Positions 40,571 through 49,489 of a stretch of DNA of 64,000 nucleotides are shown in pieces. Source of the stretch: Saprospirales bacterium (GTDB lineage: Bacteria > Bacteroidota > Bacteroidia > Chitinophagales > Saprospiraceae). Location of the stretch: contig JADJYG010000005.1 of the NCBI GenBank assembly GCA_016719895.1, positions 186,001-250,000 on the forward strand, read 5' to 3'. The notes beneath the pieces are model-generated. The model did not search any database. It worked only from the letters and a program-made list of their open reading frames with translations, and was not told where the DNA came from. Position 1 is the stretch's first letter; the number at the start of each line of letters is the position of its first letter. Made by a program: the position numbers and the translations under genes.

Positions 40571-41658
40571 AGTTCCTGGTATTGTTTGATTTGTTCCTGG
40601 CAAAGGTTCAAGACGTCGCTTTCGGCCTGGCGCATATACCAGCCTGCCGTAAAGCCGATGGTCTCCTGAAAGTTGAGCACGGGTTTCCAATGGAGGCGGT
40701 GTATGGCCTTGCTGATGTCCAGCATCAGGAGTCCGGCTTCATGCGGTTGGTTGGGCCTGGAGGTGTCCAGCCAACCAGCCGTCAGCATGGCCTGCTGCAG
40801 CGCCGGGTTTTTAGCCTGCTGGCGAAAATATTCAAAAAACGCTTCCACAACTTTTCCAACCGGGAAAATGCTTTGGGGCAAAGGGCCAAAATTCCAGCCT
40901 TCGGCATACCCGGCCGGCGCCTCCAGTAGTTTTTGCGCCAGCAAAAGATATCCCCCCAGCGGTTCGATCACGTGCTGCCAGGGCCGCACGGCTGCCGGGT
41001 TGCGGATTTCCAGGGGTTGTCCGCTTTCGATTGCGCGGATAATATCGGGCACCAGGCGGTGGGCAGACCAATCGCCGCCGCCGATCACGTTGCCGGCGCG
41101 GGCGGAAGCGATGGCGGGGCTGTGTTCAGCGGAGAAAAAAGAGCGGCGATAGGAAGCGATTACCAGTTCGGCGGCGCCTTTGCTGGCGCTGTACGGGTCG
41201 TGGCCGCCCATGGGATCGTTCTCCCGGTAGCCGTACACCCACTCTTTGTTCTCGTAGCATTTGTCGGTGGTGATCATCACCGCCGCCCGGACGGAAGGCG
41301 TTTGGCGAATGGCTTCCAGGACGTGCGCGGTCCCTTGCGTATTGGTAGCGAACGTGCCGGCCGGATCGCGGTAGCTGTCCAGCACCAAGGGTTGGGCGGC
41401 CAAATGGAAAACGATCTCCGGTTGCTCTGTAGTAAATACCCGGAGTACCGCGCCCAAATCCCGGATGTCGCCGCGGTGGTCGCGCATCCGCCGGCCAATA
41501 CCGCTGCGCACGAACACGTCGCGTTCGGTATGCGGATCGAGGGCCAGGCCGGCGACCTGTGCGCCCATCGATTCCAGCCAGATACTCAGCCAAGCACCCT
41601 TGAAGCCGGTATGGCCCGTCACCAATACTTTTATATTTTTAAAAACGGATGCGTTCAT
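40546..41658 (-). CDS. rfbG: CDP-glucose 4,6-dehydratase
   Basis: The 370-residue SDR enzyme converts CDP-glucose to CDP-4-keto-6-deoxyglucose. VLVTGHTGFKGAWLSIWLES (11-30) is the specific N-terminal signature of this dehydratase. The catalytic region has TTDKCYENKEW (130-140, with the Asp/Lys pair of 4,6-dehydratases) and DPYSASK with Tyr156/Lys160. The NAD-proximal HLAAQPLVLDSYRDP is also typical. It follows rfbF by 22 bp and overlaps the epimerase gene by 25 bp, forming a clear CDP-sugar operon segment. Confidence 0.94.
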   Translation of the reverse strand: MNASVFKNIKVLVTGHTGFKGAWLSIWLESMGAQVAGLALDPHTERDVFVRSGIGRRMRDHRGDIRDLGAVLRVFTTEQPEIVFHLAAQPLVLDSYRDPAGTFATNTQGTAHVLEAIRQTPSVRAAVMITTDKCYENKEWVYGYRENDPMGGHDPYSASKGAAELVIASYRRSFFSAEHSPAIASARAGNVIGGGDWSAHRLVPDIIRAIESGQPLEIRNPAAVRPWQHVIEPLGGYLLLAQKLLEAPAGYAEGWNFGPLPQSIFPVGKVVEAFFEYFRQQAKNPALQQAMLTAGWLDTSRPNQPHEAGLLMLDISKAIHRLHWKPVLNFQETIGFTAGWYMRQAESDVLNLCQEQIKQYQELWKLRNEN

Positions 41659-41680
41659 TTTGCGGTTTGGTTATGGTAGT

Positions 41681-42460
41681 TTACGGCCACATTCGCCACT
41701 TTGCTTCGCCTTGTTGCCAGAGTTTGTCGAGCGTGATCTTGTCGCGCAGGGTGTCCATCGGATGCCAAAAACCGTGGTGTTTAAAGGTGTAGAGTTCGCC
41801 GGCAGCGGCAAGGTTTTCAAGGGGTTTTCGTTCGAAAATGGTGGCGTCGCCTCCGGTGATATAATCGAATACCTGGTGTTCGCAGACGAAGAAGCCGGCG
41901 TTGATCCATCCGCCTTCTCCTTTGGGTTTTTCTACGAATTTACTCACCTGACCGCCTTCCCGGATGTCCAAAGCGCCAAACCGGCCTTCGGGTTGTGAAG
42001 AAGTCATGGTGATGGCCTTGCCATGATCGCTGTGAAAACGCACCAGGGCGCGGATATCGATATCGGCCACCCCGTCGCCGTATGTGAGCATGAAGGGTTC
42101 ACCCGGTTGGAGGAAAGGCTTGGCGCGAAGCACCCGGCCGCCGGTCATCGTGTCCAGTCCGGTGTCGAGCAGGGTTACTTTCCAGGGTTCGCTCACGTTG
42201 TTGTGTACCTGCATGGAGTTGTTGGCCAGGTCAAACGTCACGTCGGAATGATGCAAAAAATATTGGGCAAAATATTCTTTTATTACATACGCCTTGTACC
42301 CGCACAGGATGATAAAATCGGTATAGCCGTGGTGGGCGTAAATTTTCATGATGTGCCATAAAATCGGTTTTCCGCCGATTTCAACCATAGGTTTGGGGCG
42401 TACCCCGGTTTCTTCACTCAGGCGAGAGCCGTATCCACCGGCCAGGATGAGGATTTTCAT
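41681..42460 (-). CDS. rfbF: glucose-1-phosphate cytidylyltransferase
   Basis: The 259-residue nucleotidyltransferase makes CDP-glucose from CTP and glucose-1-phosphate, the first step of the CDP-6-deoxyhexose branch. It shows ILAGGYGSRLSEETGVRPKP (5-24), the CTP-specific signature for this enzyme, IGGKPILWHIMKIYAHHGYT, MLTYGDGVADIDI (metal-binding Asp) and GFWHPMDTLRDK near the C-terminus. Length is normal. It lies 13 bp after a family 2 glycosyltransferase and directly upstream of rfbG. Confidence 0.95.
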   Translation of the reverse strand: MKILILAGGYGSRLSEETGVRPKPMVEIGGKPILWHIMKIYAHHGYTDFIILCGYKAYVIKEYFAQYFLHHSDVTFDLANNSMQVHNNVSEPWKVTLLDTGLDTMTGGRVLRAKPFLQPGEPFMLTYGDGVADIDIRALVRFHSDHGKAITMTSSQPEGRFGALDIREGGQVSKFVEKPKGEGGWINAGFFVCEHQVFDYITGGDATIFERKPLENLAAAGELYTFKHHGFWHPMDTLRDKITLDKLWQQGEAKWRMWP

Positions 42461-42473
42461 GCGTCGGATGCGT

Positions 42474-43490
42474 TCAGATTTGAGACAGATTAGTTGCAGG
42501 AATATGGAACAGGTTTTTCAGTTTGTGGAGCACCATGGACCCAATGGCGGCCGGGCCGGGCATATACTTCAGGGCCAGGGGCAATATGTTCAATTTTTGC
42601 TGCCAGGTACCGGCTTTGCGATACAACGACGACAAGATTTTGCGAAACAGCAACGTTTTTTCCGCCAAACTGAGCGGTTGGGTATTGATCCGGTCGAAAT
42701 CCGTCAATAATTGAAACAGGGCGTGTTGGAGTTTGAGCCGGTTGTAGCGCCGTTTTATTTCAGAATTGGTCACGCCCCCGGAGTGCTTCCGGTAGGCTGT
42801 CGTGGGGGCATGGTAGAAATGAACCTTGCTTCGCATCGACACATGTAACCACATCAGGTAATCATGGATATAGTACTGCCGGTCGGTGTCGATGACATGG
42901 TCCTGCAGCAGCTCGCGCCGGAAGACGGCCGTGGAATTGGCGATAAAATTTCCGTCCAGCAGCTTCAAAAACACGTGGCCTTCGGCATAATATGGCCGGA
43001 CGGCGTCCTGTTCGGCATCCTGCACCGGGGCGCCGGTTTCTGAAATAATTTGGACGTCGGTGTACGACATGCCATAGTCGGGGTGTTCCTCCAGGAACCG
43101 GACCTGTTCGCGGATCTTGTGCGGGTCGGTCCAGATGTCGTCGCCATCACAGATGGCAATATACTTGCCGCTGCAATGGCTCAGCGTGCGGCGTGCGTTG
43201 CCGGCGATGCCCTGGTTTTCCAGTTGCGGCAATATCCTGATGATTTTGGGGTATTGCCGGGCATAGCTGCTACAAATGGCCAGTGTATCGTCGGTGGATT
43301 TGTCTTTACCGATCACCAGCTCGATCGGAAAAGGCGCCTCCTGGCCCAGGACGCCTTCGATGGCTGCGCCTACATACGGCGCCACATTATAGGCCAGCAT
43401 ACATACGCTGACCAAAGGCGCCGGTCCGGCAGGCGGCGAGCCTTCTTGCGGGCCGGATGGCGGATGCAGGTGTCGATGTTTATTCATCAT
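42474..43490 (-). CDS. family 2 glycosyltransferase, tandem copy B
   Basis: The 338-residue inverting GT-A enzyme starts its catalytic domain at about residue 26 (LVSVCMLAYNVAPYVGAAIE), after a Pro/Gly-rich leader. The DXD-type metal site is YIAICDGDDIWTDP. It is clearly paralogous to the next gene upstream (43,499): GKYIAICDGDDIWTDP, ETGAP and NSTAVFRRELL are shared. The first nucleotide-binding motif reads IGKDKSTDDT where the paralogue and most relatives have IGDDCS, so one of two acidic residues is a lysine. This may alter donor binding. The acceptor is unknown. Confidence 0.9.
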   Translation of the reverse strand: MMNKHRHLHPPSGPQEGSPPAGPAPLVSVCMLAYNVAPYVGAAIEGVLGQEAPFPIELVIGKDKSTDDTLAICSSYARQYPKIIRILPQLENQGIAGNARRTLSHCSGKYIAICDGDDIWTDPHKIREQVRFLEEHPDYGMSYTDVQIISETGAPVQDAEQDAVRPYYAEGHVFLKLLDGNFIANSTAVFRRELLQDHVIDTDRQYYIHDYLMWLHVSMRSKVHFYHAPTTAYRKHSGGVTNSEIKRRYNRLKLQHALFQLLTDFDRINTQPLSLAEKTLLFRKILSSLYRKAGTWQQKLNILPLALKYMPGPAAIGSMVLHKLKNLFHIPATNLSQI

Positions 43491-43498
43491 TTTGATAT

Positions 43499-44476
43499 TT
43501 ACCAGTAATCAGGTAACAGCATGGTTTTGAAGGAGCTGAAAAAAAAAGTTGTCAGTTTGGCCTGTGCTATTTTCCACAAACCCATAAGGCCCGGGAAATA
43601 TTTGGGCAGCAGACGTATAATTTGCCACCGTTGTTGCCAGGAGTTTCCATGCGGACGAAACGCTACCGAACACATCCGCCGGAAAACCAACGTCTGTTCT
43701 TCCCGGTTCAGACGGTGGCCGCGGTGGTGGCGGTGGAAGGTCAGGATGATGTTGTACAGCGAACGCCGCAGAATGGATCTGTTTCCCTTTATTTTTTCTT
43801 TGGGCACCTGCACGGATAAACCCGATTGGTGTTTCCGGTAGGCGGCGCTTTTATAGTCCATGAAGTGGATCCTGGCCTTGGTGGCGATATGCAACCACCG
43901 GATGTGATCCGGAATTTGATAGGTTCGGTCGGGGTAAACGACGTGATCGGCGATCAATTCGCGCCGGAAAACGGCGGTGGAATTGTTGATAAAATTGGCT
44001 TCCAGGAGTTTAAAAAAAACGTCTCCCCCGGTATACATGGCGCGAATCTGTTCTTGTTCCGGATCATGGATAGGGGCGCCGGTTTCCGCAATCGTTTCAA
44101 CATCGGTATATACTGCGCCGTAATCGGGGTTTCGTTCTAAAAAAGCGACTTGTTTTTGCAGTTTGCAGGGGTCGGTCCAGATGTCGTCTCCATCACAAAC
44201 CGCGATATATTTTCCGCAGCACTGGCCCATGGTACGCGCCGTGTTGGCAGCAATGCCAAGATTCGATTCCGGAGGCAGTACGCGGATGATGTCCGGATAT
44301 TTTTCCGCATATGCCGCGCAAATCGCCCGGGTCCGGTCCTTTGAACAATCGTCGCCAATGACCAGCTCGATGGGGAAATCCGCCTGCTGGTTCAGCACCC
44401 CTTCAATCGCTTCGGCAATAAACGCTTCCGCCTGATAGGTGATCATGCTCACACTTAGGAACGGCAATTGGTTCAT
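43499..44476 (-). CDS. family 2 glycosyltransferase, tandem copy A
   Basis: The 325-residue GT-A enzyme has FLSVSMITYQAEAFIAEAIE, the nucleotide-binding LVIGDDCSKDRTRAICAAYA and the DXD motif in YIAVCDGDDIWTDP. A soluble helical C-terminal part (about 210-325) ends with an amphipathic stretch (AKLTTFFFSSFKTMLLPDYW) that could touch the membrane. It is paralogous along its length to the gene that follows 8 bp later; the pair probably arose by tandem duplication and may add successive sugars. Thirteen bases separate it from wzx. Confidence 0.9.
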   Translation of the reverse strand: MNQLPFLSVSMITYQAEAFIAEAIEGVLNQQADFPIELVIGDDCSKDRTRAICAAYAEKYPDIIRVLPPESNLGIAANTARTMGQCCGKYIAVCDGDDIWTDPCKLQKQVAFLERNPDYGAVYTDVETIAETGAPIHDPEQEQIRAMYTGGDVFFKLLEANFINNSTAVFRRELIADHVVYPDRTYQIPDHIRWLHIATKARIHFMDYKSAAYRKHQSGLSVQVPKEKIKGNRSILRRSLYNIILTFHRHHRGHRLNREEQTLVFRRMCSVAFRPHGNSWQQRWQIIRLLPKYFPGLMGLWKIAQAKLTTFFFSSFKTMLLPDYW

Positions 44477-44489
44477 ATGATCTGATGGT

Positions 44490-45950
44490 CTAACCCCTGG
44501 AAATCAGTTTTAATGTTTTGGGAATGATCAGCCGGCGCAACATTTCCATTTCCTCCGTTTTTGCCAGTACGTGCAAGGCCAGGTAAACAACGCCCCCCAC
44601 AATAGAAATCAATACAACATTTACGATGCCGGGAAACGCCGGATAGTCTTTCAGGAAGAACAACAGGCCGCCAATCAGGGCACTGAACGCTACCGTGGGC
44701 ATTACGTCTTTCAATTGTTCGGGGATAGAATATTTTAGAAATTTCTTGGAATAATAGGCGTTGATAAACAAGTTAATATACGCAGACACTACCTCTCCGA
44801 TGATCAGTCCGTAAATGCCGAACTGAAGCCCGATGATGATAGAAATCGTAATGTTTACTTTTTTTATGATTTCCAGTTTAAGGCTCAGGTCGGACCGCCC
44901 CAGCACCAGCAGCACGTTCAGGTTGATCGAACTGAAATGATAGGTAAGCCCCGACAGGCAAAGCAGCCACAGCATGGGTACGGAGGGCAGCCACTTTTCG
45001 CCAACCAGGGCCCGGATAACCGGTTCGGCCAAAACGCCCAGCACGACCATGGCCGGAACGATCACGAACGAGCTGATCTTCAACACTTTCCGGTATCCGG
45101 CTTTGAGTTTTTCCGTGTCGTCCTGCAGTTTTGATAAAACAGGGTACGTGACGTTGTGTACGGTTCGGAACAGGGTGTTGATCACCATGTTGGTGAAATT
45201 ATTTGCCTGGGTATAGAAGCCCAGGGTTGCCGCGGAGAAAAGCTTGCCGATCAGCAACTTATAAATGTGTACGTAAAATTTATCCAGCACTGCTGCGGCC
45301 AGTATTTTCGACCCGAAGCCAAAAAGTTTTTTAAACGATTCCCGGCTGAACTGTGCGCTTGGTTTCCAGGGAATGATCAGCCAGAACAGCAGCGTGGTAG
45401 TCAGGTCCATCAGCATAAAACGGGCGACCAGGCTCCATACGCCGCCGCCGTTGTACGCCAGCAGCACAGCGCAACTGCCAGAAATCAGCACAGCTACCGA
45501 ACGGACGATCGCCTGCGTCCGGAAATCTATTTTTTGCAGCAGAACACTGTGCTGAACGATCGACAAGGCATTGACAATCAGGTTAAGGCCCATGATCCGA
45601 ATGATCCAGGCCAGGAGCGGTTGTTTGAAAAATGTAGCAATCCACGGCGCGCCGGCGAACAATATGGCATAGACAACCAAAGAGGCCGTCAGGTTAAAAA
45701 TAAAGGTGGTGGACTTGTCGGCCTCCGATATCGTTTTTTCCCGGACCAGCGCGGTGGAAAACCCGCTTTCTACAAACACGGAGGAAAACTCGAAGAAGAT
45801 CATCACCATGGCTACCAGCCCAAAATCTTCCGGCGACAACAGGCGCGCCAGGATAATGGTTACCACAAAACTGATGACACTGCTGCCCAATTTGTCCAGA
45901 AATGACCAGACAATGGCGGAAAGCGACCGTTCACTCAAACTGTTCGACAT
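44490..45950 (-). CDS. wzx: Wzx-type repeat-unit flippase
   Basis: The 486-residue integral membrane protein of the MOP/polysaccharide-synthase family flips undecaprenyl-linked repeat units to the periplasmic side. The conserved N-terminus is RSLSAIVWSFLDKLGSSVIS followed by FVVTIILARLLSPEDFGLVA, typical of the WzxC/TuaB subgroup. About 12-14 membrane segments follow. It starts 7 bp after the wzc stop, so flippase and chain-length regulator are co-translated. It marks the locus as a Wzx/Wzy-dependent pathway rather than an ABC-transporter one. Confidence 0.92.
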   Translation of the reverse strand: MSNSLSERSLSAIVWSFLDKLGSSVISFVVTIILARLLSPEDFGLVAMVMIFFEFSSVFVESGFSTALVREKTISEADKSTTFIFNLTASLVVYAILFAGAPWIATFFKQPLLAWIIRIMGLNLIVNALSIVQHSVLLQKIDFRTQAIVRSVAVLISGSCAVLLAYNGGGVWSLVARFMLMDLTTTLLFWLIIPWKPSAQFSRESFKKLFGFGSKILAAAVLDKFYVHIYKLLIGKLFSAATLGFYTQANNFTNMVINTLFRTVHNVTYPVLSKLQDDTEKLKAGYRKVLKISSFVIVPAMVVLGVLAEPVIRALVGEKWLPSVPMLWLLCLSGLTYHFSSINLNVLLVLGRSDLSLKLEIIKKVNITISIIIGLQFGIYGLIIGEVVSAYINLFINAYYSKKFLKYSIPEQLKDVMPTVAFSALIGGLLFFLKDYPAFPGIVNVVLISIVGGVVYLALHVLAKTEEMEMLRRLIIPKTLKLISRG

Positions 45951-45957
45951 CGGGCGC

Positions 45958-48321
45958 TTAATTCAGGTTGACGGGCTTGGTTTTGATCTTTTCTTTGGAT
46001 TTGCTTTTCGACCGTTTTTCCGGCTCGTAGTACCCTTTGCTCCCATAGCCATACCCGTATCCATAGGCGTAGCTGCCGGTTTGACCGGGTTTGTTGAACG
46101 GCACGCCGTTGAGCACGATAAACGGATGCGGGAGCTTATTTTTCTGGGCGATATCCTCCACGATTTGTACCTGCCCTTTGTGGGTATAATTCGTGCGTAC
46201 GACGTACATCGTAGCGTCGGCCAGGTCTTTCATTTGCAAGGCATCGGCTACCCGGCCTACCGGGGGCGCGTCGAGGATAATAAAATCGTATTTACCGTCC
46301 AGTTCGTTCAACAAATTGCGCAGGCGTACGGCCATGATCAGCTCGCCGGGGTTCGGCGGCACCGGGCCGCTGCCGATGAAATCGAGGTTTTTATGCAAGT
46401 CCGTATTGCGAATGATTTTATATGCCGGCATGGAAGGGTCAATCAGGTAGTTGACTATTCCTTCCTCTGCCGGTTCCAGGTTCATGTACAGTTCCTGTTT
46501 GGGTTTGCGCAGGTCCAGTTCTACGATCAGCACTTTTTTGCCCGACAGGGCCAGCGTCATACCCAGGTTGAGCGCGATAAACGACTTGCCTTCGCCGGAG
46601 GTACTGGAGGTGACCAGCATGCGTTTCATCTCCTTGCCGGAGCCGGAGGCCACATACCCGAGGTTGGCGCGCAGCAAGCGGAACATTTCGGCGATGGCTG
46701 TTCGGCTGTTTTCCCGCACTACCAGGGCTTCGGAGGTATTGCTTAACCCCAGGGTGCCCACTACCGGCACGGAGGTTGTCTGGAGGATATCGTCTTCCGA
46801 CTGTACCTTGTCATTGAGGCTTTCCAGGAAAAAAACCAGGCCAATAGGGAGGGCAAGGCCGAGGAAAAGGGCGATCAGCCACATTTGGGACCGTTTGGGG
46901 CTCAGCGGACTGTAGATGGCAGCTGCGGGCTCGACGACGCGGCCTTTGGCGGCCGTGACGGCCAGCGAAACGGCGGCTTCCTCTCGTTTTTGCAGCAGGT
47001 AGACATACAGGTTTTCAATCACGCTTCTTTGCCGGTCTATTTCCAGAAACTGCCGTTGGCGGCCGGGCAAACTGGCCATCTGGTTTTCCAACAGGGACCG
47101 GGAGCCCTTGCTGGCGCTGCCGCTGATCGACAAATCATTTTTAATGCTCCGGATATTTTCAATGATCGTTTGCCGGAGGTTTTGAATTTCTTTTTGGGTG
47201 AGCAGCAATTCGGGGTGGGCGGGGCCATAATCCCGTTCCATACGTTCACGATCGCTCAGCAATTGGTTGAAGCGCTCCAGCTGGTTGCTGAGCGTCAGGT
47301 TATTCAGGTTCAGGTTGGTCGGTACAAACTCGAAATTATTGCGGTTGCGGACGAGGAACTCCTCCACGGTTTTTAATATTTCCAGTTGTACTTCGAAGGC
47401 AGTGACTTCTTTGTTGTAGGAGGCCAGATCAGCCATCAGCTGCGTGCCTTCTGCGCTCAATTCGATGATGTTGTTGTTGCGGCGGTACGCTTCCAGGTTG
47501 CGTTCGGCATCGGTCAGGTTGTCGGCGATCATGTCGATCCGCTCGTTGACCATGTCGATGGTATTTTCGAACGCCCTGTTTTTGATGTTAACGCTGTTTT
47601 CGTTGTAGGCATTCATCAATTCTGCCAGGATATCCCGGGCGCGTTCCGGCGAGTGGTCTTTGATGGACAGGCGCAGGGTACTGGAGAGTTCGCCCATGAT
47701 TTCCACCTTAAGGTCGCCGGCCAGGCCGCGGGCCATATCGATGGGGGGAAGGATCAGGATACCGATTTGCGAATTGGCGAACTCGCCGGGTTTGTGGGCG
47801 AGCGTAAGTTTTCCCATCGGCAAATCCAGTTCTTTGCCGAACTCGCCGCTGAATTCCTGCCCGTCAATATCGAACGTGAACCCGCCCCGGCCATTATCGG
47901 TAAGCACCCCGTACAATTCGACCGCGTCGCTGACGGGTTGCCAGGAAGCCACCTGAATGGGCGAGTTCCGGTATAATATTCTTTTTTTGTAGCCATCGAT
48001 GCTGGTGTACAGGTATTGTAACTCCAGTTTTTTCACCACCTCAACCATGAGCGGTGTCGATTTGAGCACCAGCGTTTCATTCTCCAGTGTCTTGTTCTTT
48101 TTTCCCATGCCCAATTCGGAAAAAAAGAGTTCCTCGTCGGGTTGTCCGGAGTTTTCGTCGTCCTTGATCAGGATCAGGGCTTCCGACTCGTAAATCGGCA
48201 TGGTATATTCCAGGTAGAAATAAACCGCCGTGAAAGTCAGCGTCATGAACAGAACAAAAAGGTACCAATAGCGGAGCCCTTTGAAAAATAGCTGTTTGAT
48301 ATTAAATTGATTATCTCTCAT
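45958..48321 (-). CDS. wzc: Wzc-type BY-kinase / chain-length determinant
   Basis: The 787-residue protein has two membrane segments (about 19-38 and 480-499) around a periplasmic Wzz domain with coiled coils (about 255-390), then a cytoplasmic tyrosine autokinase. The kinase has Walker A SSTSGEGKS (572-580), Walker A' VLIVELDLRKP (597-607) and Walker B FIILDAPPVG (680-689). A C-terminal tyrosine cluster (YAYGYGYGYGSKGYY, 751-765, seven Tyr) is the phosphorylation tail, followed by a Lys-rich end. It controls polymer length and export with Wzy and an outer-membrane Wza. No wza or Wzb-type phosphatase is in the window. Confidence 0.95.
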   Translation of the reverse strand: MRDNQFNIKQLFFKGLRYWYLFVLFMTLTFTAVYFYLEYTMPIYESEALILIKDDENSGQPDEELFFSELGMGKKNKTLENETLVLKSTPLMVEVVKKLELQYLYTSIDGYKKRILYRNSPIQVASWQPVSDAVELYGVLTDNGRGGFTFDIDGQEFSGEFGKELDLPMGKLTLAHKPGEFANSQIGILILPPIDMARGLAGDLKVEIMGELSSTLRLSIKDHSPERARDILAELMNAYNENSVNIKNRAFENTIDMVNERIDMIADNLTDAERNLEAYRRNNNIIELSAEGTQLMADLASYNKEVTAFEVQLEILKTVEEFLVRNRNNFEFVPTNLNLNNLTLSNQLERFNQLLSDRERMERDYGPAHPELLLTQKEIQNLRQTIIENIRSIKNDLSISGSASKGSRSLLENQMASLPGRQRQFLEIDRQRSVIENLYVYLLQKREEAAVSLAVTAAKGRVVEPAAAIYSPLSPKRSQMWLIALFLGLALPIGLVFFLESLNDKVQSEDDILQTTSVPVVGTLGLSNTSEALVVRENSRTAIAEMFRLLRANLGYVASGSGKEMKRMLVTSSTSGEGKSFIALNLGMTLALSGKKVLIVELDLRKPKQELYMNLEPAEEGIVNYLIDPSMPAYKIIRNTDLHKNLDFIGSGPVPPNPGELIMAVRLRNLLNELDGKYDFIILDAPPVGRVADALQMKDLADATMYVVRTNYTHKGQVQIVEDIAQKNKLPHPFIVLNGVPFNKPGQTGSYAYGYGYGYGSKGYYEPEKRSKSKSKEKIKTKPVNLN

Positions 48322-48402
48322 AGTGATATCGGTTTTATTTTAGGCAATGATCGTATTATGGCCCTGCGCCTGGCCCCCCCTACGGGCTGGCGCCATGTGC
48401 GC

Positions 48403-49371
48403 TTATTCTTTATCAAACGGATGCGGACAAAGCGGCAACTCTGCCAGGGGGTGATAATCGCCAATCAACCCGACTGGTTGTGCGTTGCGGATCGTATGGG
48501 CTATTTCAACCGCTCGGGCGGCTGCATCCAAACCAAACCCCCGCCCTTCAAGAATAGCCTGGTAACTAAGCGTGTGCAAATCCGTGAACCCTTCGCTGAA
48601 TTCAATTTCCTTGCCTTCCACCGTAATGGACCGGTAGGTGCGCATGCCATTGTTTTTTACGGTTTCCGGGATCGTACTGTAATTGATGCTTAAAAACCAT
48701 TTTATCTTGGCCTTTTCCAGGTGCAGGTAGCCTGTGGCCCGGTCATGGCTCTGTACGTAAACGACGTTTTCCAGCACTTCCCCAAAAATCCAGTGCAGCA
48801 TGTCGAAAAAGTGGATGCCAATGTTGGTGGCAATTCCCCCGGACTTCTCCCGTTCGCCTTTCCAGCTGGCGAAGTACCAGTTTCCGCGGGAGGTAATATA
48901 GGTCAGATTGACATCAAATACTTTTCCGGGCGGTGCGGCATCGACCTGGCGTTTCAGTTCGATCAGGGCAGGGTGTAGCCGCAGCTGCAGGATGGTGTAC
49001 ACCCGGCGCCCCGTCTCTCCTTCAATGTCTTGCAAACCTTCCACGTTCCAGGGGTTCAACACCAGCGGCTTTTCGCAGATCACATTTGCGCCGCTGCGCA
49101 GGCCGAAACGAATATGGGCGTCGTGCAGGTAATTGGGCGAACAAACACTTACATAGTCTATCGGGATGTCTTGGCGTTTCAGTTTGCTCACATACCGGTC
49201 GAATCGTTCGAATTCGGTAAAAAAAGCCGATTCCGGAAAATAACTGTCGATCATCCCGACCGAATCGTTGGGGTCCAACGCTGCGACCAGGGTGTTGCCG
49301 GTTTCTTTGATCGCTTTCATGTGGCGGGGGGCGATATAGCCGGCAGCGCCGATAAGTACAAATCTTTTCAT
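48403..49371 (-). CDS. wbpB: UDP-N-acetylglucosaminuronate 3-dehydrogenase (WbpB/WlbA)
   Basis: The 322-residue Gfo/Idh/MocA oxidoreductase oxidises C3 of UDP-GlcNAcA, the step before 3-amination. FVLIGAAGYIAPRHMKAIKE (4-23) is close to the WbpB/WlbA signature; further matches are CSPNYLHDAHI, ICEKPLVLNP with the catalytic Lys101, LTYITSRGNWYFASWKG, NIGIHFFDMLHWIFG and FSEGFTDLHTLSYQAILEGR. Length is as in WbpB. It lies 118 bp after wbpD and 81 bp before wzc. UDP-GlcNAc 6-dehydrogenase (WbpA) is not in the window; the aminotransferase could be the DegT protein at 38,820 or one elsewhere. Confidence 0.93.
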   Translation of the reverse strand: MKRFVLIGAAGYIAPRHMKAIKETGNTLVAALDPNDSVGMIDSYFPESAFFTEFERFDRYVSKLKRQDIPIDYVSVCSPNYLHDAHIRFGLRSGANVICEKPLVLNPWNVEGLQDIEGETGRRVYTILQLRLHPALIELKRQVDAAPPGKVFDVNLTYITSRGNWYFASWKGEREKSGGIATNIGIHFFDMLHWIFGEVLENVVYVQSHDRATGYLHLEKAKIKWFLSINYSTIPETVKNNGMRTYRSITVEGKEIEFSEGFTDLHTLSYQAILEGRGFGLDAAARAVEIAHTIRNAQPVGLIGDYHPLAELPLCPHPFDKE

Positions 49372-49489
49372 TCCTTGAAAATTCCGCGGATTATCCTGAT
49401 TATTAAATCGTTGTTGATTTGGTTATTTGTATTTCTTTGTTTGGGTACACTTTAGCTATTTATCCGGCTTTTTGAACCGCTTGCGGGGT

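Noticed and set aside
40571..40690. 40-codon N-terminal extension of the RfbC-like epimerase
   Set aside because: It lies within rfbG in another frame and shows no family similarity; the GTG at 40,570 gives the usual length.
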